From contig JAIKXH010000093.1 in assembly GCA_024684215.1 (NCBI GenBank), positions 1 through 55,391 on the forward strand: a stretch of DNA of 55,391 bases. The letters are read 5' to 3'. Shown here piece after piece: positions 43,509 to 52,306 of this stretch; positions within the stretch are counted from its first letter, which is position 1, and each line of letters starts with the position of its first letter. A program made the translations under genes and the position numbers. This DNA comes from Lachnospiraceae bacterium (GTDB lineage: Bacteria > Bacillota > Clostridia > Lachnospirales > Lachnospiraceae). Under the pieces are notes generated by a model, which did no database searches, was not told the DNA's origin, and saw nothing but the letters and a program-made list of their open reading frames with translations.

Positions 43509-43521
43509 TCTATCATCATAA

Positions 43522-43582
43522 ACTACAAATACATGGATTACAAATACATGGATTTATAAATATATGTATTACAAATACATGG
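43522..43582. repeat. Tandem 15-bp repeat, four units
   Basis: ACTACAAATACATGG, ATTACAAATACATGG, a diverged 16-base unit and ATTACAAATACATGG lie head to tail between the convergent copA and PH-domain genes. No open frame crosses it. Confidence 0.75.
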
Positions 43583-43593
43583 AAAATAACGGA

Positions 43594-43965
43594 TTACATA
43601 TTATCCAAATCATCCATCTCGCCGCTTCCGATATCGAGAGTGTTGATGGTGCGCCTCTTCATACGGGCTTCCTCGGAAGCCTTTAAGAGGTAATCTTTTA
43701 TCTCTTTTGAGTGCTTAATATGTACCAATGTCAAGGTAGGGTTTGTAGTATCGCCTGTATAGCAGGTGATAGTTCCGACACCTACTATTTTTTCAGCCAG
43801 TGTACGTGTGAGTTTTACGTCCTGAACTTTATACATATAGCAATCATCTTCGGTAGTTTTAAAAAGTCCGGCATTGATTGTGATCATGTCATCCTTAATG
43901 AGATATTTTGTAAAGGTAAAGGGTAATCCAAAGAAAAGGATTCTTTTTCTCTCAGTGTATTCCAT
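43594..43965 (-). CDS. Bacterial PH-domain protein (YdbS/YdbT-like)
   Basis: A 123-residue protein made of one bacterial pleckstrin-homology-like domain: RKRILFFGLPFTFTKYLI, DDMITINAGLFKTTEDDCYMYKVQDVKLTRTL, GVGTITCYTGD, TLTLVHIKHSKEIKDYLL. The pattern R-QDVKLTRTL-GVGTI is diagnostic. No membrane segment is present, so it is cytoplasmic or peripherally bound. The last 20 residues are acidic and unstructured. Role unknown; related domains occur in membrane-associated stress proteins. Start at 43965 follows an AGGAGG-type ribosome site. Confidence 0.85.
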   Translation of the reverse strand: MEYTERKRILFFGLPFTFTKYLIKDDMITINAGLFKTTEDDCYMYKVQDVKLTRTLAEKIVGVGTITCYTGDTTNPTLTLVHIKHSKEIKDYLLKASEEARMKRRTINTLDIGSGEMDDLDNM

Positions 43966-44085
43966 TTTGGAACCTCCTATGTATAATAAGATTGCAGTAG
44001 CTTAAAACAAGCTCCATACGGGCGAGTATATGATAATTCTGCCATTATTATATAGCATATTCGGCAGAAAAATAAAGGGAAATAT

Positions 44086-44718
44086 ATGGATACGGTAATA
44101 TTCGGAAATCCTGAAGCTGATATCGTTTTGATACAGCCTGTTGATCAAAGCGACCTTGAAATGATTGAAGAGGAGATAAAAATAATAAAAGAGCTTACAT
44201 GCAAAGATTTTAAGCTCATCGCCTTTAAGGTTTCGGATTGGAACAGGGAACTGACTCCATGGAGCGCCCCTGCGGTTTTTGGAAAGACTGATTTCGGTGA
44301 CGGCGCCGGGGATACTTTAAAAGAAATTCTGGATGTTTGCACGGATGGGAGAAAAACCTATTATATAGGCGGCTACTCGCTTGCCGGCCTTTTTTCTCTA
44401 TGGGCGGCGTATCAAACGGATATATTTAAAGGAGTAGGAGCCGCATCACCGTCGGTTTGGTATCCCGGGTTTGATAAATATTTCCTGAGCCATGATATAA
44501 AGGCAGATACAGTGTATTTAAGCCTCGGTGATAAGGAAGCGCGGACTAAGAATCAGGTTATGGCAAGAGTGGAAGAAAATATAAAGCATTTAAATGATAA
44601 TTTAATGAATAATAATATCCATTGTCATTTTGAGTCTAATCTCGGAAATCATTTCAAAGACAGTGAAATCAGGACTGCCAAAGCTTTTGCCTACATTTTG
44701 AATCATCAAAATAAATAA
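44086..44718 (+). CDS. Alpha/beta-hydrolase, putative esterase
   Basis: A 210-residue hydrolase of the putative-esterase type. Nucleophile elbow GGYSLAGLFSLWAA (Ser about 102), acid candidate in YLSLGDKEARTKN, and His in GNHFKDSE near residue 190 form a plausible triad. There is no signal peptide, so it is cytoplasmic. It could deacylate an imported oligosaccharide or another small ester, but the sequence does not show the substrate. The ribosome site is weak (AAAGGGAAA). It stands alone between the PH-domain gene and the chemoreceptor. Confidence 0.75.
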   Translation: MDTVIFGNPEADIVLIQPVDQSDLEMIEEEIKIIKELTCKDFKLIAFKVSDWNRELTPWSAPAVFGKTDFGDGAGDTLKEILDVCTDGRKTYYIGGYSLAGLFSLWAAYQTDIFKGVGAASPSVWYPGFDKYFLSHDIKADTVYLSLGDKEARTKNQVMARVEENIKHLNDNLMNNNIHCHFESNLGNHFKDSEIRTAKAFAYILNHQNK

Positions 44719-44828
44719 AAAAATTTGAATCTAATCGCTTACAACGTTTTACAAATTCCCTGTGGCATGGTAAAATAATCAATAACTTGCAGGAAAGATT
44801 CCTGCGATGTTCTGTAATATCGGTCATA

Positions 44829-44901
44829 AACAGTTCTATATTTTTGTTTTGCACGTATTTTTAGTTTTACAGTTCTAAAGTCCTATTTTTTACAGTTCTA
44901 A
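44829..44901. repeat. Repeated CAGTTCTA elements in the chemoreceptor leader
   Basis: TTACAGTTCTAA occurs at 44867-44878 and 44890-44901 (23-base offset), and AACAGTTCTATA at 44829-44840. A short hairpin GCAGGAA/TTCCTGC lies at 44789-44805. No sigma-28-type promoter was recognised. Confidence 0.5.
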
Positions 44902-44967
44902 GGTTCTATAGTTTTACATTTTGTTTTATAGTACTAAATTTAGACGTATTCAAGGAGGAATAAACCG

Positions 44968-46971
44968 ATGGCTAAAAGTAAGGCTGATAACAAAAAGAAG
45001 GGTAAGTCATTTCTTAACAGCATAAAGACAAGACTTATCGCCGTAATGCTGGCAGTTGCAGCAATCCCTCTCATAATCATCATGATTGTGAACTACATAA
45101 CGTCAACGAACAAGGCACTGGCGGATGCTGAGTATGCTTTGGAATTCCAGGCCAAGTATATTTCATCTGAGTATTCAAGTGTAATCAAGGAAAACATTGA
45201 TGTTGTCAAAACCATAGCATCAAATCCTACAACTATTGCATATATGGAAAATAATGCAGCAATTTCCGATGAGGTAATGGTGCAGATGATGCAGGCAGGA
45301 GATGCTGTTTTAGCCGACGGATCTGTTATGGCTCTTGCGGATACAACAGGTATGCAGATCTTAAGATCCAGCGGAACCTGTGTTGATGTCAGCGAGAGAG
45401 AATATTACAAAGAGGCAATGAAAGGAAATGTATTTATTTCAAATGTCCTTGTAAGTAAATCCACAGGTCTTCGTCAGATTACCATGGCAGTTCCTATTTT
45501 TGGAAGTGACGGAAGCGTACTTGGTGAGATTCAGAGAAACTATAACCTTGAGAGTCTCCATGAAATATTAAACACAGTTACAGATGATGCTTTTGTATGT
45601 GACAGAGACGGAATAATGTGTGCTCACTCACAGTTCTCAATCTCAGCAGAAGAAGAATATGCAATGGCAGGCGCTCCTTTCTTAAGTAGCGAGTCCGGAA
45701 CCTATGTTGATAAAGTTTCCTATGACAAGCCGGTTATTTCTTCATATTACAGAGATGATCTTACAGGATTTACCGTAGTAGCTTCAGATGATTACAATAC
45801 CACAATGGCAGCAGCAAGAAGAGCAGCAGTCATTGGCTTGATAATCGGTATTGTAATGCTAGCAATCGCTGTAGGTATTTCGATAATGATGGCTATAAGC
45901 TTTACTACCCCTGTTGAAGCTGTTAACGGTTCACTTTCAAATCTTGCCGACGGTAGATTTGCCAAGATTAATAAATTCACCAATCGTAAGGACGAATTCG
46001 GAGATATGGTTAATAATACCAACTCCGTTATAGGAAAGCTTGAGGAGATAGTAGACAGTATCAAGGCATCCGCCAATACGGTCGGATCCTCTTCTGTAGA
46101 GCTCTCTGATATGGCTACTCAGATTTCTCAGACTGCGGAGGATGTATCAAACGCAGTACAGGGAATCGCTACCGGTGCAACAGAGCAGGCTGAAGATATT
46201 CAGGCAGCAGTTGAAAATGTCGGATATATCGGTGAGGCTGTTATAAATGTTAAACAGTCAAGTACAGACCTTGATGCTATAGCGGGAAGAATGCAGAAAG
46301 CTTCTGAAATTTCATCACAGTCACTTTCAAATCTTCAGGAATCAAGCAACCAGATGACCGGAAAGATTGACGAGATTTCAAGTACCATTTCCGCTACTCA
46401 GGATGCGGTTACAAGCATCAACGAAAAGGTTGAGGGAATTACCTCCATCGCTACTCAGACCAACCTCCTTTCACTTAACGCTTCCATCGAGGCTGCAAGA
46501 GCAGGCGAGGCAGGCAGAGGATTTGCGGTTGTAGCTGAGGAAATAGGAAAGCTTGCCGATGATTCAAAGAACATGGCTGACGAGATCAGACGTGAGATGG
46601 ATGTACTCCTTGCACAGTCCAAGGCGGCCGTTACCGCAGCCGAGGAGATCAAGGAAAGCAATCTTTCACAGCAGGAAGCTCTCGGAGAGACTCTTACAAA
46701 TGTCAACAATATGCTTGAGGATATTGCAGATACAGTAAGAGGTGCAGATGTTATCGCCAAGGGTGCTGATACCTGTGAATCTTCTAAGAATGCGGTTGTT
46801 GATACAATGAATGCCCTTTCAGCTATCTCTGAAGAAAACGCAGCTTCATCCGAGGAGACCGGAGCATCCATGGAAGAGCTTTCCGCAACAGTTATTACTC
46901 TTGCAGGTTCAGCTAACAATCTTAAGGATGTATCTGAGAAGCTTAACCAGGATATGAGCTTCTTTAAGTAA
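44968..46971 (+). CDS. Methyl-accepting chemotaxis protein with Cache sensor
   Basis: A 667-residue chemoreceptor. Membrane segments at about 20-42 and 285-312 enclose a double-Cache-type sensor ([38 protein letters not shown]). A HAMP domain ([18 protein letters not shown]) and the signalling coiled coil follow, with tip [20 protein letters not shown] and [20 protein letters not shown]. The C-terminus has no CheR-tethering pentapeptide. Cache receptors bind amino acids, organic acids or sugars outside the cell; the ligand here is unknown. Start at 44968 lies 11 bases after AAGGAGGAA. It is monocistronic with its own terminator. Confidence 0.95.
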   Translation: MAKSKADNKKKGKSFLNSIKTRLIAVMLAVAAIPLIIIMIVNYITSTNKALADAEYALEFQAKYISSEYSSVIKENIDVVKTIASNPTTIAYMENNAAISDEVMVQMMQAGDAVLADGSVMALADTTGMQILRSSGTCVDVSEREYYKEAMKGNVFISNVLVSKSTGLRQITMAVPIFGSDGSVLGEIQRNYNLESLHEILNTVTDDAFVCDRDGIMCAHSQFSISAEEEYAMAGAPFLSSESGTYVDKVSYDKPVISSYYRDDLTGFTVVASDDYNTTMAAARRAAVIGLIIGIVMLAIAVGISIMMAISFTTPVEAVNGSLSNLADGRFAKINKFTNRKDEFGDMVNNTNSVIGKLEEIVDSIKASANTVGSSSVELSDMATQISQTAEDVSNAVQGIATGATEQAEDIQAAVENVGYIGEAVINVKQSSTDLDAIAGRMQKASEISSQSLSNLQESSNQMTGKIDEISSTISATQDAVTSINEKVEGITSIATQTNLLSLNASIEAARAGEAGRGFAVVAEEIGKLADDSKNMADEIRREMDVLLAQSKAAVTAAEEIKESNLSQQEALGETLTNVNNMLEDIADTVRGADVIAKGADTCESSKNAVVDTMNALSAISEENAASSEETGASMEELSATVITLAGSANNLKDVSEKLNQDMSFFK

Positions 46972-47021
46972 TTTACAATGAACTTTAAGTAAGTAATTTA
47001 CAATAAGTCCTTTTACAAATA

Positions 47022-47069
47022 AGCCCTGACATGGTAGGATTGTAACTGCCACGTCAGGGCTGTTTTTTT
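47022..47069 (+). terminator. Intrinsic terminator after the chemoreceptor gene
   Basis: AGCCCTGACATGG (47022-47034) pairs with CCACGTCAGGGCT (47049-47061) with one mismatch, followed by seven T residues. Confidence 0.88.
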
Positions 47070-47098
47070 AAACAAATCGGTACATCAGAGGAGAATAT

Positions 47099-47971
47099 AT
47101 GCTTATATTATCAAACGATTATGTTGGAATCATAAAAGACACAGAAAGAAGCTTTTCGATAGTTTCAATAAAAAGCAATAATAAAGTCGGAGAAGTAAGA
47201 CTTTCCGAAAAAGGGGAACTATATTTTGAGATAAATGAAGCGGAAAGGCAAAAGCGATATGCTTCCGGCGGGCTTTATCTGCTTGTTCCGTATCTTCACA
47301 GTAAGCTTCATGAACCTATTATTCATGCCGTAATAGCAAAAGATAATGAAATGGCAATTCATGTAGTTGAACATAATGGATTTGAGGTAATTTCAAGGGA
47401 CGATGAATGCGTTTACTACGAACATCGTATATATGAAACAAGGCTTGATGACGGATATAATCCCGGCTATGGCAAAAAGGTAATATACCTTGCGGGCGGT
47501 TGCTTTTGGGGAATGGAGAGAGCTTTTCAGGAATTGAATGGTGTAACCGAAACAGTAGTGGGCTATGCAAACGGACATGTTTCAAATCCTACATATGAGG
47601 AGGTTTGCAGACACGAAACCGGATTTAGGGAATGCATCAGAGTTACCTATGACCCTGATGTTACTGATACCGATACCGTTTTAAAAGCGTATTTTATATG
47701 CGTTGATCCTACGAGAAATGACGGACAGGGGGGAGATATAGGTGAGCAATACCTCCTTGGCATCTATTATAAGGATGAATCCATGCAAAAAGCGGTAACC
47801 GAGTACTTGGAAGAGGAAAAGAAAAAATACCCCGCCTTTTACGTGGAAAATAAAATGCTTGATTGTTTCTATGAGGCAGAGGAGTACCATCAGGACTACC
47901 TGCTAAAAAATCCAAGCGGATATTGCCATATAACCCGCGTGGAGATGGACGAGATAAAGGCTTTAAATTAG
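47099..47971 (+). CDS. msrA: Acetyltransferase-like domain fused to peptide methionine-S-sulfoxide reductase
   Basis: A 290-residue fusion. Residues about 125-285 form MsrA: catalytic Cys in AGGCFWGMERAFQ, VVGYANGHVSNPTYEEVC, CVDPTRNDGQGGDIGEQYL and the terminal region with AEEYHQDYLLKNPSGYCH. MsrA reduces methionine S-sulfoxide in proteins using thioredoxin. The usual HDPT is VDPT here. Residues 1-115 look like a worn GNAT N-acetyltransferase fold (YLLVPYLHSKLHEPIIHAVI, NEMAIHVVEHNGFEVI). The start at 47099 follows GAGGAGA. No MsrB domain is present. MsrA with a GNAT-like front domain is uncommon among stand-alone repair enzymes. Confidence 0.88.
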   Translation: MLILSNDYVGIIKDTERSFSIVSIKSNNKVGEVRLSEKGELYFEINEAERQKRYASGGLYLLVPYLHSKLHEPIIHAVIAKDNEMAIHVVEHNGFEVISRDDECVYYEHRIYETRLDDGYNPGYGKKVIYLAGGCFWGMERAFQELNGVTETVVGYANGHVSNPTYEEVCRHETGFRECIRVTYDPDVTDTDTVLKAYFICVDPTRNDGQGGDIGEQYLLGIYYKDESMQKAVTEYLEEEKKKYPAFYVENKMLDCFYEAEEYHQDYLLKNPSGYCHITRVEMDEIKALN

Positions 47972-48012
47972 GATAAGTGCAATCTATAAATGAATCAAAT
48001 ATGTGATTAATT

Positions 48013-48099
48013 AAATGTATAAAATAAATGTATAAAATAAATGTATAAAATAAATGTAATAAATGCATAGAATAAATGCATAGAATAAATGCATTTAAT
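48013..48099. repeat. Minisatellite: seven 13-bp units
   Basis: Units AAATGTATAAAAT (three full, one cut to 9 bases) change to AAATGCATAGAAT (two) and a last variant AAATGCATTTAAT. The array fills the convergent gap between msrA and the MerR gene. There are no unique spacers, so it is not CRISPR. Confidence 0.85.
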
Positions 48100-48119
48100 A
48101 AAAGTTTATACAAATACAA

Positions 48120-48992
48120 TTACTCTGCGAGTATGAAAAGATATTTAAAATATGTATGCTTTTCTGCATTGTCGTAGAGATTTATAAGACTTATGGAAAA
48201 CAGATCCGAAACCGGATTCAGGTTATTTTTCTTTATGAAAGAAACCAGTTTTCTGTAAGTCTTTTTTATATCCTGCTGATTATGATCATGTGAGCACAGG
48301 ACGGCTTTTCCGCCGGGGAGCGGAGTGGTACCCCCGTGGTGTGAGGGAGTAAAAGACAAGCTGAAAATCTGCTTATATACATAGTTTTGGTTTAATAAAT
48401 CATCATATCCTATGGTTGAACCTGAAGGAAAAGTCTGCATGGTCTCATCTTTTGCAGCCTTGGCAAGGTGCCTTGAGATATCCGTAGCTATATCTGCCGC
48501 ATGGTATGCATGTCGGGGGTCTGATACATCTGTATAAGATACGTGAAGCAAAGGGAGCTTGTCTATGAAGGGGGAGCCGGGTGTGTGGGTATCGTATTTA
48601 TCCAGAATAAACATACCCATCTGCATAGCACTTATCTGCATGTTTATTCGAAACAGTTTTTTTTGCATTTCAGCAATTTTGCTGTTGGCCAGTGTGGTGA
48701 TGGTGTCCTTTGTTGCGCTGTTTACGATATCTCTTATCTCATTTATTGAGCACCCGTTGTTTCTGAGAGTGTTTATCAAAAAAAATGAGCTGATCTGGGC
48801 GGATGAGTAGTAATGATAACCGTTATTATCATCAACCCTGGGCTCCAAAATACCTTCCTCGTAGTAGTGTCTTAATGTATCTCTTGTCGTGTTACACAGC
48901 TTTGAAAACTGCCCGACAGAGAGTGTGTATTCCAGGCCGTTATGGTCTATGTCTTTCTTAGTTTGTTTAATATCCAAAGCGTTTTCGTTCAT
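48120..48992 (-). CDS. MerR-family regulator with effector-binding domain
   Basis: A 290-residue regulator. The winged-helix MerR domain (about 24-92) reads YTLSVGQFSKLCNTTRDTLRHYYEEGILEP, NNGYHYYSSAQ and LRNNGCSINEIRDIV. A coiled-coil dimer helix (about 100-135) follows, and a C-terminal GyrI/BmrR-like ligand domain (about 145-290). The effector site would bind a small hydrophobic or cationic compound; here a fatty acid or lipid intermediate is an attractive guess. It is divergent from the fatty acid operon, with a classic MerR operator in between, which strongly supports control of that operon. The N-terminal 20 residues are an extension beyond the usual family start. Confidence 0.9.
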   Translation of the reverse strand: MNENALDIKQTKKDIDHNGLEYTLSVGQFSKLCNTTRDTLRHYYEEGILEPRVDDNNGYHYYSSAQISSFFLINTLRNNGCSINEIRDIVNSATKDTITTLANSKIAEMQKKLFRINMQISAMQMGMFILDKYDTHTPGSPFIDKLPLLHVSYTDVSDPRHAYHAADIATDISRHLAKAAKDETMQTFPSGSTIGYDDLLNQNYVYKQIFSLSFTPSHHGGTTPLPGGKAVLCSHDHNQQDIKKTYRKLVSFIKKNNLNPVSDLFSISLINLYDNAEKHTYFKYLFILAE

Positions 48993-49024
48993 AAAAAATC
49001 CTCAAAAAAAGTAAAAAAAATTAA

Positions 49025-49055
49025 TTGACCTGGGGGTTACCCCCAGAATTATTCT
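49025..49055 (+). promoter_or_regulatory. MerR-type promoter and operator of the fatty acid operon
   Basis: TTGACC (-35, 49025-49030), a 19-base spacer and TATTCT (-10, 49050-49055). The spacer holds a perfect dyad CTGGGGG-TTA-CCCCCAG (49030-49046). An over-long spacer with a centred dyad is the hallmark of promoters that MerR proteins activate by twisting DNA. Confidence 0.88.
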
Positions 49056-49138
49056 ATCAAAGACCCCGGGAAAATCAAAATGTTTTTTTCGAAATTGATT
49101 TTTCCATAAACATGAAAACAAAAAAGGAGATTTAAATC

Positions 49139-49372
49139 ATGAACGACATTAAGGCAAACATTATTCGTATTATTGCAGAGTATATGGACAAGGAAGAGGC
49201 GGAGATTTCCACAACTGAGACCTTTAGCAATATGGGCCTTGATTCACTCGATGTAATGGAGCTTGTAATGCAGATGCAGGAAGAACTTGATATCAAGATT
49301 GAGCTCACCCAGGATGTTACCAATATTGATTCTCTTGTAGAATTTATCGGCGCGCAGAAATTGGCAGGTTAA
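49139..49372 (+). CDS. Acyl carrier protein
   Basis: A 77-residue acidic carrier. Phosphopantetheine Ser lies in MGLDSLDVMELVMQMQEEL (Ser about 36), and helix IV holds VTNIDSLVEFI. It carries the growing acyl chain for the enzymes encoded after it. It starts behind AAAAGGAG as first gene of the operon, four bases before fabK. Because the operon lacks malonyl-transfer and initiation enzymes, it may be a pathway-specific carrier and not the housekeeping one. Confidence 0.95.
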   Translation: MNDIKANIIRIIAEYMDKEEAEISTTETFSNMGLDSLDVMELVMQMQEELDIKIELTQDVTNIDSLVEFIGAQKLAG

Positions 49373-49376
49373 TCTT

Positions 49377-50336
49377 ATGCAAAAGGAATTCTTTGAAGAA
49401 AATCCGTTATGCAGCGCCCTGGGTATAAAGTATCCCGTTATTCAGGGAGGAATGGCACATATAGCGGATGCGCAGCTCGCTGCGGCGGTATCGAACGCCG
49501 GAGGACTCGGACTTATCGCAGCTATGAACTCTAATGCTGATCAGCTTAGAGAGCAGATAAGACTTGCAAAGGAGCTCACAGACAAAACCTTTGGAGTCAA
49601 TCTGATGTTGATGAGTCCCTTTATAGAAGAAGTGGTAGATGTGGTCTGTGATGAGAAGATAAAGGTCGTAACTACAGGCGCCGGGAACCCCTCAAAATAT
49701 ATGGAAAAACTAAAGAGCGCCGGTGTCAAAGTCATATGCGTTGTAGCCAGCGTGGCTCTAGCAAGAATGGTCGAGCGCATGGGCGCTTTTGCCGTAGTAG
49801 CCGAAGGTTGTGAATCGGGTGGACATGTGGGCGAAACAACTACGATGGCACTTGTGCCACAGGTGGTTGATGCTATAGGTATACCCGTTATAGCGGCAGG
49901 AGGAATAGCCGACGGACGCGGCATGGCGGCTTCTTTCATGCTCGGAGCGGTAGCGGTCCAGATGGGAACAAGGTTTTTGACCGCTAAGGAGTGCTCTGTC
50001 CATCAAAATTACAAGGATAAGGTGATAGCAGCCAAAGATATAGATACCGTAGTAACCGGAAAAAGACTTGGACACCCTGTCAGGGCTTTAAAGAATCGCA
50101 TGACTAGAGAATTTGTAGAAAAAGAACAAAATCCCGAGACAACGGCAGAAGAACTTGAGGCTATGGGCGTCGGAGCTCTTAGAAGAGCGGCCAAAGAGGG
50201 CGATGTTAAATACGGATCTTGTATGTGCGGTCAGATAGCGGGACTTATTAAAACGGAAAACACCTGCAAGGAAATTGTCGAAAGCGTTTGTGACGAAGCC
50301 AAAAGGCTTCTAAGAGGAAATAAGGTAGTATGTTAA
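49377..50336 (+). CDS. fabK: Enoyl-ACP reductase II, FabK type
   Basis: A 319-residue FMN-dependent barrel enzyme of the FabK/nitronate-monooxygenase family. It reduces the trans-2-enoyl-ACP made by FabZ. Seen: GIKYPVIQGGMAHIADAQLAAAVSNAGGLG, FGVNLMLMSPF, AVVAEGCESGGHVGE (with the conserved E-G-EsGGH block), PVIAAGGIADGRGMAA and AVQMGTRFL. The fatty acid context favours FabK over nitronate monooxygenase. The start follows the ACP stop directly, and the end overlaps fabG by 7 bases. Confidence 0.9.
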   Translation: MQKEFFEENPLCSALGIKYPVIQGGMAHIADAQLAAAVSNAGGLGLIAAMNSNADQLREQIRLAKELTDKTFGVNLMLMSPFIEEVVDVVCDEKIKVVTTGAGNPSKYMEKLKSAGVKVICVVASVALARMVERMGAFAVVAEGCESGGHVGETTTMALVPQVVDAIGIPVIAAGGIADGRGMAASFMLGAVAVQMGTRFLTAKECSVHQNYKDKVIAAKDIDTVVTGKRLGHPVRALKNRMTREFVEKEQNPETTAEELEAMGVGALRRAAKEGDVKYGSCMCGQIAGLIKTENTCKEIVESVCDEAKRLLRGNKVVC

Positions 50337-51070
50337 ACGGAAAAGTAGCTGTTATAACCGGTGGTACCGGCGGAATCGGAACGGCTATTGCAAAAATATA
50401 TGCCGAAAACGGAGCGGATATTGCTCTTGTGGCGACAAGAGATACAAAGGAAGCGTCTGATTTTACAGATGAGCTTACTGCTCTTGGACGAAAGGCAAGA
50501 CTGTATTTATGTAATATAAGAAATGCAGAAGATATAGAGGGAACTGTATCTGAGATTTTAGCCGATTTCGGCGGTGTGGATATTCTTGTAAACAACGCCG
50601 GAATAACAAAGGACGGATTGTTGCCTTCCTTAAAGACTCCGGATATTGACGATGTTATAGATGTGAATTTAAAGGGAACAATATTTGTTACAAAAGCTTT
50701 GATTCGTACATTTGTAAAAAAGCGCTCGGGAAACATTATAAATATCAGCTCGGTAGTAGGGCTTATGGGCAATAAAGGACAGGCTAATTATGCGGCTTCA
50801 AAGGCAGGCATCATCGGTTTTACCAAAACCGTGGCAAAGGAGTACGGAAGCCGTAATGTGCGCTGCAATGCAATTGCTCCGGGATATATTGAGACAAAAA
50901 TGACGGAAAAGCTTGGCGAAGATACAAAGAAAATGCTTACGGAACAGTTGCCCTTAGGAAGGCTCGGAACTCCCAAAGATGTGGCAAACCTGGCCCTTTT
51001 TTTGGCAAGCGATATGTCGGGATATATTACCGGCGAGGTAATCAAGGTAGACGGAGGAATGTATGTGTAG
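50330..51070 (+). CDS. fabG: 3-oxoacyl-ACP reductase
   Basis: A 246-residue short-chain dehydrogenase using NADPH. TGGTGGIG nucleotide motif (about 11-18), NNAGITKDGL, catalytic Ser in INISSVVG, YAASKAG with Tyr and Lys, and the C-terminal GYITGEVIKVDGGMYV typical of FabG. It overlaps fabK at its start and fabF at its end (8 bases), so translation is coupled. Confidence 0.95.
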   Translation: MLNGKVAVITGGTGGIGTAIAKIYAENGADIALVATRDTKEASDFTDELTALGRKARLYLCNIRNAEDIEGTVSEILADFGGVDILVNNAGITKDGLLPSLKTPDIDDVIDVNLKGTIFVTKALIRTFVKKRSGNIINISSVVGLMGNKGQANYAASKAGIIGFTKTVAKEYGSRNVRCNAIAPGYIETKMTEKLGEDTKKMLTEQLPLGRLGTPKDVANLALFLASDMSGYITGEVIKVDGGMYV

Positions 51071-52295
51071 AGTAGCGGTGACCGGTGTGGGGGTGGTAAC
51101 TCCTATCGGCAATGATATAGAAACTTTTTGGACTAATTTGATAAACGGTGTATGTGGAATCGATTTGATAAAGAGATTTGACGCTTCACGTTTAAAGGTT
51201 AATCTTGATGCGGAAGTAAAGGATTTCGAACCTAAAAAGATTTATGATACCGTTCAGGAAATCAGAAAGTCCGACCTTTATATGCAGTATGCAATGGGAG
51301 CTGCCAAGGAGGCGGTAGAGCAGAGCAAAATTTTGGAGAGCGATATTTCGCCGGAGAGACTCGGAGTTTATATCGGCTCCGGTATAGGCGGAATTAATTC
51401 GACAATACGTGAGATAGATAAGCTAAACGAAAAAGGACCGGAATTTGTTTCACCTTTTTTTGTGCCTATGATGATCAGCAATATGGCTACCGGTGCGGTG
51501 GCAATAAGGTTCGGGGCAAAGGGACCTTCGCTTCCTGTTGTCACAGCTTGCGCGACATCTTCGCACACCATCGGTGAGGCATATAGGACTATAAAGCACG
51601 GATATGCGGATGCCATTATCGCCGGCGGTAGCGAGGCTGCCATAAATGAACTTTCTATGGCAGGATTTGTAAATTGCCAGGCTTTGAATCTTTCGGATAA
51701 TCCAAAGGAGGGAAGTCTTCCTTTTGATAAGAGAAGAGGCGGATTTGTAATGGGTGAGGGAGCAGGAGTGATGGTCCTTGAAAATTATGACAGCGCTGTA
51801 AAAAGGGGAGCAAATATCTTAGCAGAGGTAGTGGGATACGGTAACACTTCGGACGCTTATCATATCACGGCGCCGGATCCTGAGGGCGAAGGTGCGGTTA
51901 GAGCTATAAAGGCAGCAGTCGCAGAATCAGGCATCACGGATGACGACGAAATATATGTAAATGCCCACGGAACCGGTACACATCTCAATGATGCCATGGA
52001 GACAAAGGCGCTTAAGAAAGTATTTGGCGATAAAGCGTATGACCTGCACATCAGCTCCACAAAGTCAATGACGGGACATATGATGGGAGCTACCGGAGCG
52101 GTAGAAGCTATCGCATCCGTTTTAGCGCTCAAGGAGGGAATTATCCCGCCCACAATAAATTATCTTGAAAAGGATGAAGAGTGCGACTTAAATTACACTC
52201 CAAATAAAGCGGTAAAAGCGGATATTAAGTATGCGATAAGCACTTCACTCGGATTTGGCGGACACAACGCATGTGTGGGATTCAAAAAGGTGTAG
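51063..52295 (+). CDS. fabF: 3-oxoacyl-ACP synthase II
   Basis: A 410-residue condensing enzyme that elongates acyl-ACP with malonyl-ACP. Catalytic Cys lies in VVTACATSSHTIGEAYR, the two His in NAHGTGTHLND and STKSMTGHMMGATG, and the C-terminal gate-loop in TSLGFGGHNACVGFKKV. It starts at ATG 51063 inside the fabG stop region and follows the family length. It is the only condensing enzyme in the cluster; there is no FabH for initiation, so primer supply must come from elsewhere, perhaps through the adenylating ligase encoded at 52740. Confidence 0.95.
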   Translation: MCRVAVTGVGVVTPIGNDIETFWTNLINGVCGIDLIKRFDASRLKVNLDAEVKDFEPKKIYDTVQEIRKSDLYMQYAMGAAKEAVEQSKILESDISPERLGVYIGSGIGGINSTIREIDKLNEKGPEFVSPFFVPMMISNMATGAVAIRFGAKGPSLPVVTACATSSHTIGEAYRTIKHGYADAIIAGGSEAAINELSMAGFVNCQALNLSDNPKEGSLPFDKRRGGFVMGEGAGVMVLENYDSAVKRGANILAEVVGYGNTSDAYHITAPDPEGEGAVRAIKAAVAESGITDDDEIYVNAHGTGTHLNDAMETKALKKVFGDKAYDLHISSTKSMTGHMMGATGAVEAIASVLALKEGIIPPTINYLEKDEECDLNYTPNKAVKADIKYAISTSLGFGGHNACVGFKKV

Positions 52296-52306
52296 ATTTA
52301 AAAATT

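Noticed and set aside
46455..46919. 154-residue minus-strand frame in the chemoreceptor gene
   Set aside because: It is opposite the highly conserved signalling tip and is low-complexity.
48013..48099. CRISPR-like array
   Set aside because: Units are 13 bp and directly adjacent; there are no spacers and no cas genes.
47709..48119. 136-residue minus-strand frame spanning the 13-bp minisatellite
   Set aside because: Its start is made of repeat units and the rest is antisense to msrA.
49377..50336. Nitronate monooxygenase
   Set aside because: The family is shared, but the position between ACP and fabG makes enoyl-ACP reductase the better call.
50248..50772. 174-residue minus-strand frame across fabK and fabG
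   Set aside because: Antisense shadow of conserved genes; no ribosome site or recognisable product.
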